DNA from: Siniperca chuatsi
Taxonomy: Eukaryota; Chordata; Actinopteri; Centrarchiformes; Sinipercidae
Assembly (NCBI RefSeq): GCF_020085105.1
Contig: NC_058046.1
Span: forward strand, 13,295,175-13,359,174
Length of the DNA: 64,000 nt
Direction: 5' to 3'
This document shows, in pieces, positions 49,975 to 62,860 of the stretch. Within the stretch, counting starts at the first letter, position 1. The number at the start of each line of letters is the position of its first letter. The notes below the pieces were generated by a model that was given only the letters and a program-made list of their open reading frames with translations, did not search any database and was not told the origin of the DNA. Position numbers and translations under genes: made by a program.

Positions 49975-51862
49975 CAGAATAAAACAATTTATTCATTACA
50001 ACATATAAAAATGACAAAAACAACCAGGTGCCAAGATATAAAAATTTCCAGTTTGTACAAAAATTCCAAAACCATCATCAGAAATGCATACTCTCTCCAT
50101 ATGAAGATTTTCATCTGGGTTATTTAAGTAAATATAGTACAAATCTTGAATCTTCCCAAAGTATATCTACAAAGATATTCTTTGAATCTCAATTTGTCAG
50201 GTAATATAAAAAAAAAACAGCTTTTGTCATTTTTCAGTAAAAAAACAAAACAATAATGGGCAGGAAATTCATTACAGACTTGTGATTCAAATACAGAATC
50301 AGAAGCTGATGAAATATTCACAGTGTTGCCTTCACATCAGTGAATTGTAAACATTGTTGCATATCATAACTCACCGTAATAAATATACAGAAATACTCAT
50401 CATGTGAGCAAAACTTATGTAAAAAAGCTACAACTTTTCAATAATTTTTAATCCTCTGATCAGTCTTGTTTGATTATAGCTTGTCAGCTTAAACCATGGT
50501 AAAAAAATAAGGCAAAAATAATTTCCCCTGTGTTTCTTGTCAAGTTTTACTGTCTGTCATCTAATCACAGAAGCAAGGTTTGACCGATTCAGGTGGAGTA
50601 AAGTAGCATTTTCTCATCTGATGAAATGATGAAGTGGAATATACAATACAACAACAGGGTTAATTCACATTAAGGTACATATAAACATTTGTACATTTTG
50701 AACAAATACTGGGAGGCTATTTGAAGTGATGTGATGTATAAAGTCTCAGCAGGGGAACGTTATTGTGACAGATAATATGTATAAAACAGGAAATTAGTTC
50801 AGGGAACCAGCAAGAATATCACAGTGGCAAATAACGAACAAATTCTTCTTTTAAATACAGTAAATTATTGTTTGGAGTAACAAAGTCAGATTTCATGAAC
50901 TGCTCCAAGGTTTTGTACCAAAGTACAAAAATCAGAGTTGCCTAATCATGTGATTTTTAAGTACTATTATTTAAGTACTTTTGTCATATTCAGAGGGAGA
51001 TGATGGTGAAAATGCTTCGAGCACTGTTTGATTGGCAACAAAGGCAACATTACAGATACATTTCCATTTCCACAAACAGATGTTATCTTGGACACCGACC
51101 TACATAATTGTCATTAGCATCCCTTTGTTATTAAAGAGAGTCTTTGATGCGATGGACATAAACTTGAAATACAACCTTCATTATGTAGCATGCTGCTGCT
51201 TTTATAAAGCAGGTCTTTCTCAACTCTCAACTGTAAACCTGTCTTAGTCAAGGGTGAGCATTTCATTTCTCAAAGGGGCCTTGTGTGCCTGATTGTCAAG
51301 GTCTTAAAAGAAATCCCAAAATACAGTTGCATGAGCTTCTTAGAAAAATAAATAATCCCTTCTCAGCTTCATTATGCAAAGCACAATGGAAAAAGTACAA
51401 GAAAAAGAATATGATGAAAAGTGAAGAGTTGCAGTCTGTCACATTTGATGGCATACAGCATATAGTAGTGTCTCTTTAAATTGCTTAGCTTTAGTCTGCT
51501 GTGACAGAGGATAAAAACTTTAAAACAATGAGTGCTCTCACATGACAAAGCTCCAGTGAGGTGTGATATTGTCGAAGACCACAGTGCTGTCATCTGTTCA
51601 TTACAACTGCTATTTGGTATCTGTCTTAGATACACCTGTGAAAGACAAAGAGCAGTACAGCATTAGAGAACAGTTCTTAAAAGGACAAAGTTAAAACATT
51701 TTAACTATAAATTGAGCAGCATACGTTTTTGGCATGCACAAATTCACCACACATGGATGACAGTAGCAGGCACGAAAAAGATGCAGGTAGGCGAGCAGTG
51801 AGAGGTGGATAAAACAGGAAAGAGGTGAGAAGGCAGGCAGAAAAACGGACCGAGTTAAGCTG
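49975..51862 (-). other. igsf9: igsf9 3' UTR
   Basis: About 1.9 kb of AT-rich sequence after the igsf9 stop, on the minus strand, ending near AATAAA (TTTATT at 49,988-49,993). No other gene-like frame. The exact end is inferred. Confidence 0.5.
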
Positions 51863-54800
51863 CTAGAGCAGTGCTGATTTGGAGTCAGAGTCTGAATCAT
51901 GGCCAGAGGTGAGGCAGGGCTCACGGGAACAGATGGATTCCTGAGCCCGCCTGTACTCTTGGTACTCCTGGCGGAGAGCGTTGAAACGCGCCTCGCTTAG
52001 GGAGCGGCTGTACTGGCGGCGAGGTGGGTTGGAAACTGGCGGGCTGACTGAGGGAGATGGGCCTGAGGAGGGCATCAGGGAGAGGAAATGCATGGATGGG
52101 CACATCATGGGACAAGCTCACAATAATCACAGCACAAGGGCACAGGATGAACACATGCAGCACCATCACATCAAGCAATACATTCACAATGACACATGCA
52201 GCATCAAAAACCAAACACACACAATGAGAATGTGAAAAAAAAAGATTACCTTTCTGTCGCCGGTCCTGGAGGCCACCAGCTTGATCATATCTGAGCTCCA
52301 CCCTGTCTTTCTGAAAACCCATTTGTGACTGATCAAACCTCATGGCCTCCAGGACCTCCGAGTCCACACACACATCAGCAGAGTCCCACTCATAATTCTC
52401 ATCTACTGATGTGTTCCTTCTATTGAGATACACAAAACAAATGGTCAAATAACAGAAATCACAACCAAGAAGCAAAAACAACAAAATTAACCTTATTTTG
52501 GCAACATAAATAAATCCCTCTGCCCAGAAGACACTCCAGTGTGTTTGTTGTTATTGTCCAGGTGTGGTGGTGGTTCACCTTTTCGCTCTCCTCTCAGGCT
52601 GCTCCATCTTAGCTCTGTGCCGCTCGCTTTCCTCTGTGGTTTCAGGGGAGCTGAGCAGTGTGGGAGTGATGGACAGGGACTGTCGGAAGAGACCGGCGCT
52701 ACCTCTACCACTGCTCTGACTTGCATAACTGGCCCTCCCTGCCTCCCTTATCTCTCTGCCCTCCCGGATCTCTGTCTCCCCTCCCCTCCCCATCATTCTG
52801 TCTGGCTGTCTGTAACTCTCTGTCTCCCTGGATGGGAAGGCGGTGTAGTAAGGTGAGGGCCAGCTGGTGCCCCTGGGCAGGTAAGACCTCGGAGGGCCCT
52901 TCCTGGGGTCCATGGGTCTCATGCTTTCCCCTCTGGATCCTGGCCAGTGTTGGTACTGGGGGATAGGGATGGAGGAGGGCATGGGGACATATTTATGCTG
53001 GGTAGACCTCAGGTTATCTTGATAAGAGGGAGACCACCTGGAAGACTCTGGAAAAACAGCGGCTTGCCGTCGTGGATCAGAAAGTTCCAGCTTCGGGGAG
53101 ATTGAGGTTTGTCTGGGTGGATACATCGAAGGAGTGAGGTAGGAAGGACTAGCTAAAGATCTTTGTGTGTGGTGAGGCCTCTCTAAGCTCCCCATGCTGG
53201 GTCGTCTGAATGGGACGTACTCCCTCCAGGAGGGGCCTGGCCTGGGAAGGGAAGACGGACTGCGACCCAAACTGTAGGACTTCACCCTGACATCTGGGTT
53301 TGGGAACTCATCCCAGTAGCATCTCTCAGAAATATATGTCCTCGGGCTCTCAAAGTGCTCCCACCTCTGTGAGCCTAAACTGATGGATTTCTTAAGGAAA
53401 GGACGAGGCTGTCCCATACCTGAGAGCGTCCTACAAGGCCCTATGCTTAAGGATTTCTTTAGAAATGGCCCTGGGGCTTGACATATTCGTGATGCAATGT
53501 TATTAGTCCTGCTGCCCTGAGAAGCTTGTCTTTGGGATTGCTCTGATAAAGACTCACTACTGTCTACAAAACTCTGTGAGTGTTTTGACACTATATCTGC
53601 CATGCCTTTAGCTGCACTGAACAAGTTGTGAGCTGACCTGGATCCAAGTCTGGATTCAGGTCTGTCTGTGCCTTTGTTCCCAACTTGAATTTGTGTTTTC
53701 TCATTATAGAGCTGCCTGCTATTTTTTTCTGGAACAGGTGACGATGGTCTTAACTCATCTGGAAATCTTACTCTAAGTGAAGAATCTTTACCTTCCACAT
53801 GGAGAGAGTGTTTATAGCGTTTTTTACTAGCATCAAAGCTGGACTCTGCAGCACCTGCAGAATGAGTTTGTTCAAGGCAAACCTTTTGGTTTGAGTGTGT
53901 TTCCTGGTTTTCCTGAACATGAACCTCCCAGTTTTTAGGAACTACATCAGGCTTAACCCCTGGGGATTTTTCTGGCTTTAGTTCTGAACTTTGTCCAGCA
54001 GTGTCTGTGACTTCAGCGTCTTCAGGCTCATCCACGCTCATTTCAATGAAACCTGGAAGGCTCAGGTATTCAAGAATTGCACTTGTCTGCAGTGGGGACA
54101 TTTTGGGAGATGGAGCTGCAGGCTTGGCCTTAAAGGAAACTGACATTCCAGGGACAGAAAATTGAGACTGATCACTATCGACCTCTTCTACAAGAGTCAA
54201 TGTTGTAATAGGGCTTGGACTATCAGGGAATAGACATTTGTCACTCCTCCTGGAGCGTGTTCGCACACCCTCTCTCTCTAACTCAGAGTAAAACCCTGAA
54301 CTCCGCCGGTCGCCCCGGGCCTGAGTCTCTTTTTCTTTGGCCTTTGCCCTTACTTCATGATGTTCATAGGGTAAGGTAGAATAACTTGATGGACTGGGAT
54401 CCCTTGTGGCTGTGTAGTCTACTTCTGCAGTTCTCTCACGCTGATTATATGGTGCAGAGGTTGAACTTTCAGACCTCTCACTGTCAACTGAAGGACCTCT
54501 GGCAGCTGAATCCCAGGGCTGAGTGCCTGCATAATCATATGAATGTCTGGACCTTGAAGCAACACCGCCGTCCTGTGTCTTTTCCCTTAAGCCCTGCTCA
54601 GTCATGGACTTCCTGCCTATATCTGGCTGTCTCTGAGGATTCAATGACGTGGCTCCGTCTGGTGTTTGTAGACACAGGACATGGGGACTTTCTGTAGTGA
54701 CATCAGGGGAGAGCATGGGGAGGGAGGTGTTCTGGGTGATTGGAGAGCGTGATGAATCAACAGCAAGAGAGTCATGTGTGGTTTCCCTACATGTGCGAGG

Positions 54801-57800
54801 ATGCTGTGACCTGGGCGATGTGGTCTCCCGGGGGCTCTGTGCAGGAATGAGGCTGGAGACCGATGTAACAGGGCTAATGTCCCACTGCATGCAAGATGTA
54901 GGGAGGCAGTCCATGGGACTGCTAGTGTTCCCAAAGTAGCACGCCCTCCGATAGTCAGATACTCGACTTGTCTGACCTGAGGGCCTGTGTTTCTGTCTGA
55001 TGTTAACATCTTGTGGCTTCCATACAGGCTCTTCCTCTGACTTGGGTGTGTCCCTTTGAGGGCTTTCTGTCTTATTAGACTGACGTTCGTCTCTCCCACG
55101 ACCTTGACTTCTTTGATTGGCTGTATAGCTCTCCAGCTCCCGCTCCATTTCTTCCCTCTCCTTTGCCAGTTGGACACACTTGTTAATGCTATCCCTCTCC
55201 AGCTCACTGTCAAGTTGTGAGACCAGTGTGCTGTTATTAGTCAATTGACTCTCAATAGGTTGGTAACCTGAATGGTGTGGTCGGTCTGTGTCTCTATCCA
55301 GAAGCTTAGTTCTTCTGCCCAAACTAGGGAAAAGATCTTCAGTGTGGCCTGGCATGCGATATCTCCTGAGAGAATCACTGGGTTTTTTCCCACTGTTGTC
55401 TGAATAGAAGCTGGCTCTTTCCAATAGGGCCTCTGAGCCTTGTTCATCGTCAGAGTAAAAGCAGCCGTGACGGGAAAAGTTTCTGGCCATGGCCCGAACT
55501 CTTCCAGGGGAGGAAGGAGGTCTGCTCAGCTCTGGAACATCCACAGTGAGAGGAGAATTTTTCCTCTCATCCTTCTCTGAGCTCAAAATACTTGACTTTG
55601 GCGAGTCCTTGAATGACGTCCTGTTGCTCCCTGAGCCACTTTCCCCACCATTAATTTGCAGGATGTCCTTCTTCAAGTTTTTCCTATTGGAGGGACTGGA
55701 ACCCTCTGGCAGTGGTTGGACAATGAAGCGTCCATCTGGGCCTCTGGAGATGGACTCAAGAGCAGTTGGTGAGGGGGCCTGAGACCCCAGGTGACTCTCA
55801 AAGAGTGTGTAATGTGGTGGTGGAGTAGAGTTGGACAGGAGTTGTTTCCGCTGGTCGTGGTATTCCCCACGGCTGCCTTTATCAAAGGAGGACCGATCGG
55901 ACTGTGAGGAGGAGTTGGGGAAGAAGGAAAGCGGTGGACACAGCTTCAGCTTTAGGACGCTGTCTGGGCTGTGAGGAGGTGAGTGAGCTCTGAGGAAAAA
56001 AACATAGAAAAAAAAAAAAAGAAAAGCTTAAAACAAACTTAAAGTACTGCAGATTCTAACACAAAATGATTAAAGGTGCAATTTGTAACTTTCAGCACAT
56101 TCATACTACATCAAAGATTGCAGAGATTGCAATGGCCTGTTTGTAAAGCAGTTTTATTTCATTGTTGGTATGTAGTCAAAATGTCATCAACAGATCAGGT
56201 AATGTAAATATATCATTTACTAAAGTTATGAAGTTAGATGGCTAGTAGCAGAGTATGAAGAAAGGTCTACTGATGGCTATAATAACAATACATGAATTAA
56301 AAAACATTCAAGCTTTACAAAAACAGAGCCACAAATACGCAATAGATACATTACATGGACTGTTAAAATCAAAATGCAAATGAAGGAACAGAAATGTTTT
56401 ATTAAGAATAAAGAGGTTTACTGGTGAGGACACTTACTCTGGAGATGAGTTATTCTGAAGGGCAGATGGGAGATCTAAGAAAAGGTGACAGAAAAATTCA
56501 AAGTTAAATAATAGCAGAGTTGAAGTTGTCCAATCATGATGAAGTGTATTTAACATAAACTTGGAAATCAACACTTGCACTTTCCAAACACCAACAGAGT
56601 TTAAACAACAATTACAATGTTTCACCTTGTCTTCTCTTTCTGCGCCGGCGCTGTCTCCTGTGACTCATATAGCATGCCGTCACCAACGAGAGGATGATGG
56701 CCACAAACAGGAAGCACACTCCTCCCAACACACCAGCCAACAGGGGCTCAGGGATGACCTCCAAGAAACTTGGGCGCAGGGAGTAAATCTCCATCCCTGT
56801 AATCAGACCGGAGTCAATAATGGGGGTCACAAATTCCTGCTAAATAATTGCTAAAACCAATGCTAAATGCTAAATATCTTTGTAAATATCTAGTAATAAA
56901 AATGTGCCAACATATGTCAACCTTCACTCAATATGCATGTAATGCTCATGGTAATCTACACAAAGCCACTTACCTATGGTGGATACATTGACAGACTCAC
57001 TCGGTTCACTGAGCACATTGTTGCTGCGAGACATCAGCCTCAGATCATAACTGGAGTCCTGAGAGAAAGACAGATCAGGCTTTTGATTAAATATGAACTA
57101 GTTTATGTTTGTGATTAAAGTTACTTCGTCAAACATTTTCATTCTAAATGATAACATCAGTTATCACAATGCAACACAATTTTTGGCACAGCAGCTATTT
57201 AATCTTCATGCAGTCAGGTTGTCAAAGCAAGAAACATAGAGGCCACACTGGTTGATCTTTGGAAAGTACAGATGCAAAGTAAAAAATAATCTGATCATTA
57301 CCCTCAGCAGTCCTTGGACAAGTAGTTCACTCTGATTGGCACTGATGTTGCTGCTGAGGATGACCCACTGGCCCTGATCCCTACAGGCCTGCAGCACATA
57401 GCCCGTCAGTGGAGAAGATGGAGCCTCAGGAGGCAACCACTGGAGGAGAACACCTCGCTCAGTCCGGTTGGCTGACAGGAGTATGGGAGGATCCAGCCTT
57501 GGGAGAGTGGTGATGGCTGTAGGTGCCTCTGTTGGCACAGCTGATAAGAAGACCCAATATAAGTTAGAAAGTGTTAAGTAAATTAGTGCGAGTGAGGGAA
57601 ACTCAAAACAGAACATAAGTTCACTTGCACAAACCTTGTGTTCGCACAGTAACGATTTCACTGAAAGGTCCAGAGCCGAGTTTATTCTGAGGTAGGACAC
57701 TGAACTGATAGTTGGTGCCAGCAAGTAGCCCAGTCACCAGCAGGTAGTTTTTGGATGTCGGTACAGGCAAAGACGCCCATTCATGTTTCCCTCTGGATGC

Positions 57801-60800
57801 CTGCTTGACCCTGGAAAAAAAATTCAAAACAGCCACAATAAAGACAGAGCATAATTGTTGTTGATAGGTGATAACTGCATTGTAGTATGTATTGTATGTT
57901 ACTGACCATACAGTGAACTTCTGGGTGTATCCACCATCAAATCCAGGCACCCAGGACACGTTGGCCTGGTTCATCTCTGTGACGACAGATACTGAGGACA
58001 CAACATGAGGACTGGTGCCTGAGGAACAGAAAAACACTTCTGTAAATTTGAACTGTCTACAATACACATGAATACATTCAAGTTAAGTGTCACATATCAT
58101 CATATTAGTTTGCAGAAATAAGGTCGGCCCACTCACCTAGCACCATGACCACAGTGCCGGCACTGACAGTCGCTACACGATTAGTGGCCAAGCACTCCCA
58201 GCCCCCATGGTGATCTTTACTGAGTTGCTGAAGCAGGAGGGAGCCGTTAGCCAACACAGTGTACAGGGAGCGAGGAGTAGGGCCAATCTGTGAGGAAGGA
58301 CAGCAACGAGTTAATAGAAGGGATTAAATGACGTGCTTGTGCAGCGCCTCTATCTATCAGAGTGGAAAATCTCCTGTACCTTGCTCCACGTTATGTTTGG
58401 AGCGGGGTCTCCACTGGCTTCACAGGGGATGATCAACTCTCTGCCCACCTCCTGGAGATACTCAGGCAGAGGAGGCACTCGGAATGATGGTGGGTCCTGG
58501 AGAAGGGAGGGAGCCTTTTTACTCTGCCCATGTATAACTGTGTACACAAAGGGTTTTCTCTGTAACTGAAGTTGAGAGTTGAGTCGAGAACACTAGCCTT
58601 ACCTGCAAAATGACCTGGGTGGGTTCAGACTGGCCCATGGTGCCATAACTGTTATAGGCCGTACATGTGTACATGCCCACAGCATTGTCATTGGCTGTTG
58701 CTATAAAAACTGAGCCCTCGGAGTTCACCATCCAACCTGGGAACTGGATAAGTCAAAGGAGAAAAAAAAAAAAATGCAGTGATTTCTCGAGGCATGTGTG
58801 CAATTTGTGACAATTTCCTCTTCGTCACATACTGTATTTCTACTCTACATAGCTTACATTGTCAAGATTCAAATTGTTCCCATCTTTGGTCCAGTTGACA
58901 TACAGCACAGGGGGATCAGCCTGGACAGGGCAGACAATTACCCCCTCCATGCCCGCAGGCAAGTATGTTTCCCGGGACATTCGGCCCACACGTGCAGGGT
59001 CTGAGATGGAGGAAGAGCAATGGATCACAAAAAGTAACTAAAGAGGTTTTCGCACAGGGCATGCTGAGAAATGCTCAAGCCCCCTGCAATTCTGACCAGG
59101 GTCAGGGTTATAAAAAGTGAATGGATGTATGGAACCACAAAGACGTTGCCTCTCAGAGCAGGCTAAACCCTTACGTTTTACTTTCAAATGTGCAGAGGCT
59201 GAGGGCGGGGTCAGTATCCCATTAGTTGGGATACAGGTGTAGTTGCCAGCATCTTCTGGGATGAGATTGGGGATAAGAAGTGTTCCATCCACCAAAACCT
59301 TCACTCTGGACTTTAGAGACCTAAAGCCAAAAGATACAAAACATGGTGCAATTTAAGAAGTGATCAAAGTGACACTAAACTAATTTTACTGTAATGAGAA
59401 CAAAAATTGATTGTTTGAGAAGGTTATTTATCAGAGAATGGAAAATATTGCAATAATATGAACAGTCTACTTTGTCTAAGGTTTATAGCGTGCTCATGAC
59501 CACGTGATATAATTGTCTTGTAAATAATCTAATTAGAATTGATTGTATTAGCAGCATGCTTTGGAAAAATGCCTAATTGATCCACTGTGTATATTTAAAG
59601 GCTTCCTTTAAATATTCATCCCAGTATTCCACTGAAGTAAACAAGGATATTGTGATATTGTGGGAAACAGGAGGTCATATTAACTATGTTTTACATTTGA
59701 CAGAAAAAAGTACATTATGTATCCTGGATTCATGGATACATGGATACTTTAAAGACCTGTACTCACTCAATATGGTAAACATTCTGTCCTTGTTTCACCC
59801 ACTCATAGGTGAGGTTAGAAGGGTAGGCGTCAGCCTGACACTGCAGAACTGCATCCTGGGACATGTTGAGAGTGGTGTCTTCTGGGGAGATGATGATGAT
59901 TGGAGGACCTTTTGGGAAGTTGGAAGAAAACATTAGTCATTCTGATGTAAATAGTATAGCCTGTCTATAGTGATGCAATCAGTCATGATCAGGATTTAAT
60001 GGAAAGATCAGTGTTGAGTGGTGTTAAGTCATAAATCATTGCAAGGGCAGGGGATGGACTGTAGGTGGCAGTACAGACTGTATAACCATGATTCTCAAAC
60101 GTTTCACTGGGGGTTTCAGTTGCACAGCAAGATCATAAAGCCCTTAAGCAGGACAGGGATGAGAAGACAATTTCATGTATCTTGTCCCTGGAAAACATGT
60201 GTGGTTTATGTTACTTTCAAAAATGTTAAAGCTGTGCCTGCATGTTAAAGCTTGTTACCTGCACATGACAGCACATGCTTAAACAGGAGATAAGCAGTGA
60301 CTTTGTCTTTCCCTAATAACTGACAGTTCAACACTGACCTTTGACCTGCAGCTGCATATAGTGGGTCAGGTTCCCCTCTGAGTTGGACACGTGACATTTA
60401 TACACTCCTGAGATATTTCTTGTGACGGAGGCCAAAGACAAGGTACCATTGAGTACCTAAAAGGGGGCGAAGGTAAAGAATGAGAAGATCAAAGAGAAAA
60501 GTCGGAGGAAGATCGTGAGGCTGTCATGGAGAGGACAACAAAGTAGTTTGCTTCAAAGGAACATCAAAGCTACAACTCCTACAGAAAATGCTAATTGTAA
60601 AGTATTTAATTAAAATACTGCAAATGCCATCTGTTAATCCAACTCACTTTTATTTTTTCATGTTTCTCAATTTGGCTCTCATCTTTATGCCAGACAACAG
60701 TTGGTCGAGGGTTGCCATGAGCTCCACAGCTGAGAGTCAGCGAGTCTCCAAGCAGAACCTCTACGAAAGTTGGTGGTGTCTTGATAAACACAGGTGGAGC

Positions 60801-62183
60801 TAGAACAAAGACAGCACAGATGAAATATTTATGGTTATTTACATATTCAAATGGGACACAGAAGACAATCAGAGCACTAACTTGACTTTGAGCACTAGAT
60901 GTAGTCATCTGTCAACCATAGCATCTTCAAGGTGCAGAATTTCTCAATAAATACATAAAAGGGATAGTTAATCAACAACAACAACCAAAATTAAATAGTT
61001 TTGGTGTGAGTTGCTGTGGCTTAGAGGTACCATCTGTAGCTCACCCCAATATAGTAGAGCTCAGTGACAGTTGGTTTGATGCTTTGATCATTCGGTTTAT
61101 CTGGATGATCTCTAGTGCTTGTGAGCAGTTTTATTTCCTCTGTGTGGAGATGGGCAGTTGGTGGGTATACGTTGATGTAAGATTCTCATTTAAATTGTTC
61201 GAAAATGATTTTCATAGGTAACTGTGTCAATATATTTGGAAAGAGACACTATTAATACTTCCGATTGTGGTGTTTTGAGTACCATAAATGTAAATGGAGC
61301 ACAATAAGTGGGATACCACCAAACCCCACAAAAACTATCTACAGTGACTTTTATGTTTTGTAGTAGATGTCTATGCCATGCCGCCACCCCCCGTCCATGC
61401 TAAATATATATGCACTCATTGAATTGAAAAAGGGTTTGGATAAAATGTTATCATTGTCTATGTACAAAGCTCTGTGTCAAGTTTACTAAACATATTCTTA
61501 GGTAACATGTATTCATATGATATTCAATACATGCACTATGTAAAACTATTATGTGTTCATCTGCAACCTGATGCAGTACATATTGGCCTTTCATCCGCTG
61601 TAGTGCAATCATATCAATTCCTTACTTCACACTCTAAATGGAACTCCTAACTGTGGTATAACCAGTGTGTGTGTGTGTGTGACAGAGAGTGGGAAGTAGG
61701 TAGGTTAAAAAGACTCAGATTTAAGCATTTAACCTTAATCTTTAGCCCACACAAGCCATACATACACTGTCCTGCTCGTGTTATTCTTAAAACCAACTCC
61801 TACGTTGACATCAGCTCACAGCAGGCTAGGCATAGACAAAGACAAGATGTGATCACCGTGTGCAAAGAACGTCACACAGAACGCCCTGATACGCTGCTAT
61901 AACACTCATTCAGCTTGCCAGGGCCTTCAGAGTCCCAGCCAGACTCCATGCTGTGGCTGTTCTAAACAAGGACAGTGCCAGTGATGAGCAACGAAAGGAG
62001 CGGCTCCCGAGTCCCCAAAACCCTGCAGTGCTGCACCTGTGATGGAGAGGAAGGTCCATGTGCCATTTCGAAAGTCGTCTTTTTTGCTGTCCAGAAGCAG
62101 GATGCGGCATTCGAACCAGCCCTCGTCCTCCAGGGTCAGCCGTTCCACCAGCAGAGAGGCACCCCGGGTCAGAGACACACGGC
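51863..62183 (-). CDS. igsf9: Immunoglobulin superfamily member 9 (Turtle/Dasm1 homologue), 5' end off right edge
   Basis: A type I neuronal adhesion protein of dendrite and synapse development. Exons in transcript order: 62183-62037, 60799-60648, 60456-60339, 59908-59767, 59320-59175, 59000-58858, 58743-58603, 58496-58380, 58287-58137, 58018-57907, 57810-57635, 57540-57302, 57058-56974, 56796-56626, 56474-56438, 55989-52579, 52419-52250, 52062-51863; about 1952 codons, all in phase. It begins inside Ig1 (WFEC). Four more Ig domains, each split over two exons, follow with WHKD/YKC, YEW/YTC, NWTKD/YTC and ITWSK/WEC cores. Then come two FN3 domains (SPHVVSSVSVV; LGSGPFSEIV), one membrane helix (LLAGVLGGVCFLFVAIILSLV) with RRQRRRRKRR stop-transfer, and a ~1270-residue tail. 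The tail carries EYLSLPGFIEMSVDE and RRNTSVDENYEWDS, which match human IGSF9 rather than IGSF9B. The signal peptide exon is outside the window. Confidence 0.93.
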
Positions 62184-62818
62184 CTGAGGGAGGAGGGGTA
62201 AGGGTGGGAGGGCAAAGAGGAAGGGGTGAGACAGAGAGAAAGTCAGCACACACACACACACAAAGCCAGACAGGCAGAGTCAGCACATGCAGGAAGAGGG
62301 CTTACCATGCAGAGGACACAGGCATCCAGTGTCACAAAGGCCACAGTCAAAGTCATAGACTTTATGCTAGCAGACAAATCCACACACAGTGTGAACATCA
62401 ACTGTAACTCTAATGTTTGTAGCAGACGTTGGAGTGCAAACACATGAATCATTCAGGTGATGATTGTAATAATATGCAAGATTACAGATAAAGATGGTGT
62501 CCTGTCATTTAGGGTTTGGGTGGTGACGGAGTGGAGAGCTAGGATGATGCATGCATGCCAGGAATACTTGAAGGCAGCTTCATTAAATCACTAAAATAGA
62601 AAAGTGTTTGAATCTGTTTCCTTCTTTAAATGTTTGTAATCTTCAGCTTAAAAGTGATTATTACAACAGATGCGCAATTAAATGAGTCACCTGTTTTTGT
62701 TTATCAATGAGGGACACTGGTCAGAGATAAACAATGTAGCATGGCAGATGCACGCTCTGAACTTGTGTGTGAACACCCTCAAAGACACAGATGGATCCAT
62801 GGACGAGCACACACACAC

Positions 62819-62860
<42 letters not shown>

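Noticed and set aside
54641-55213. 190-codon minus-strand frame overlapping the igsf9 large exon
   Set aside because: It is a shadow in another frame of the real igsf9 coding exon, with no start or homology support.
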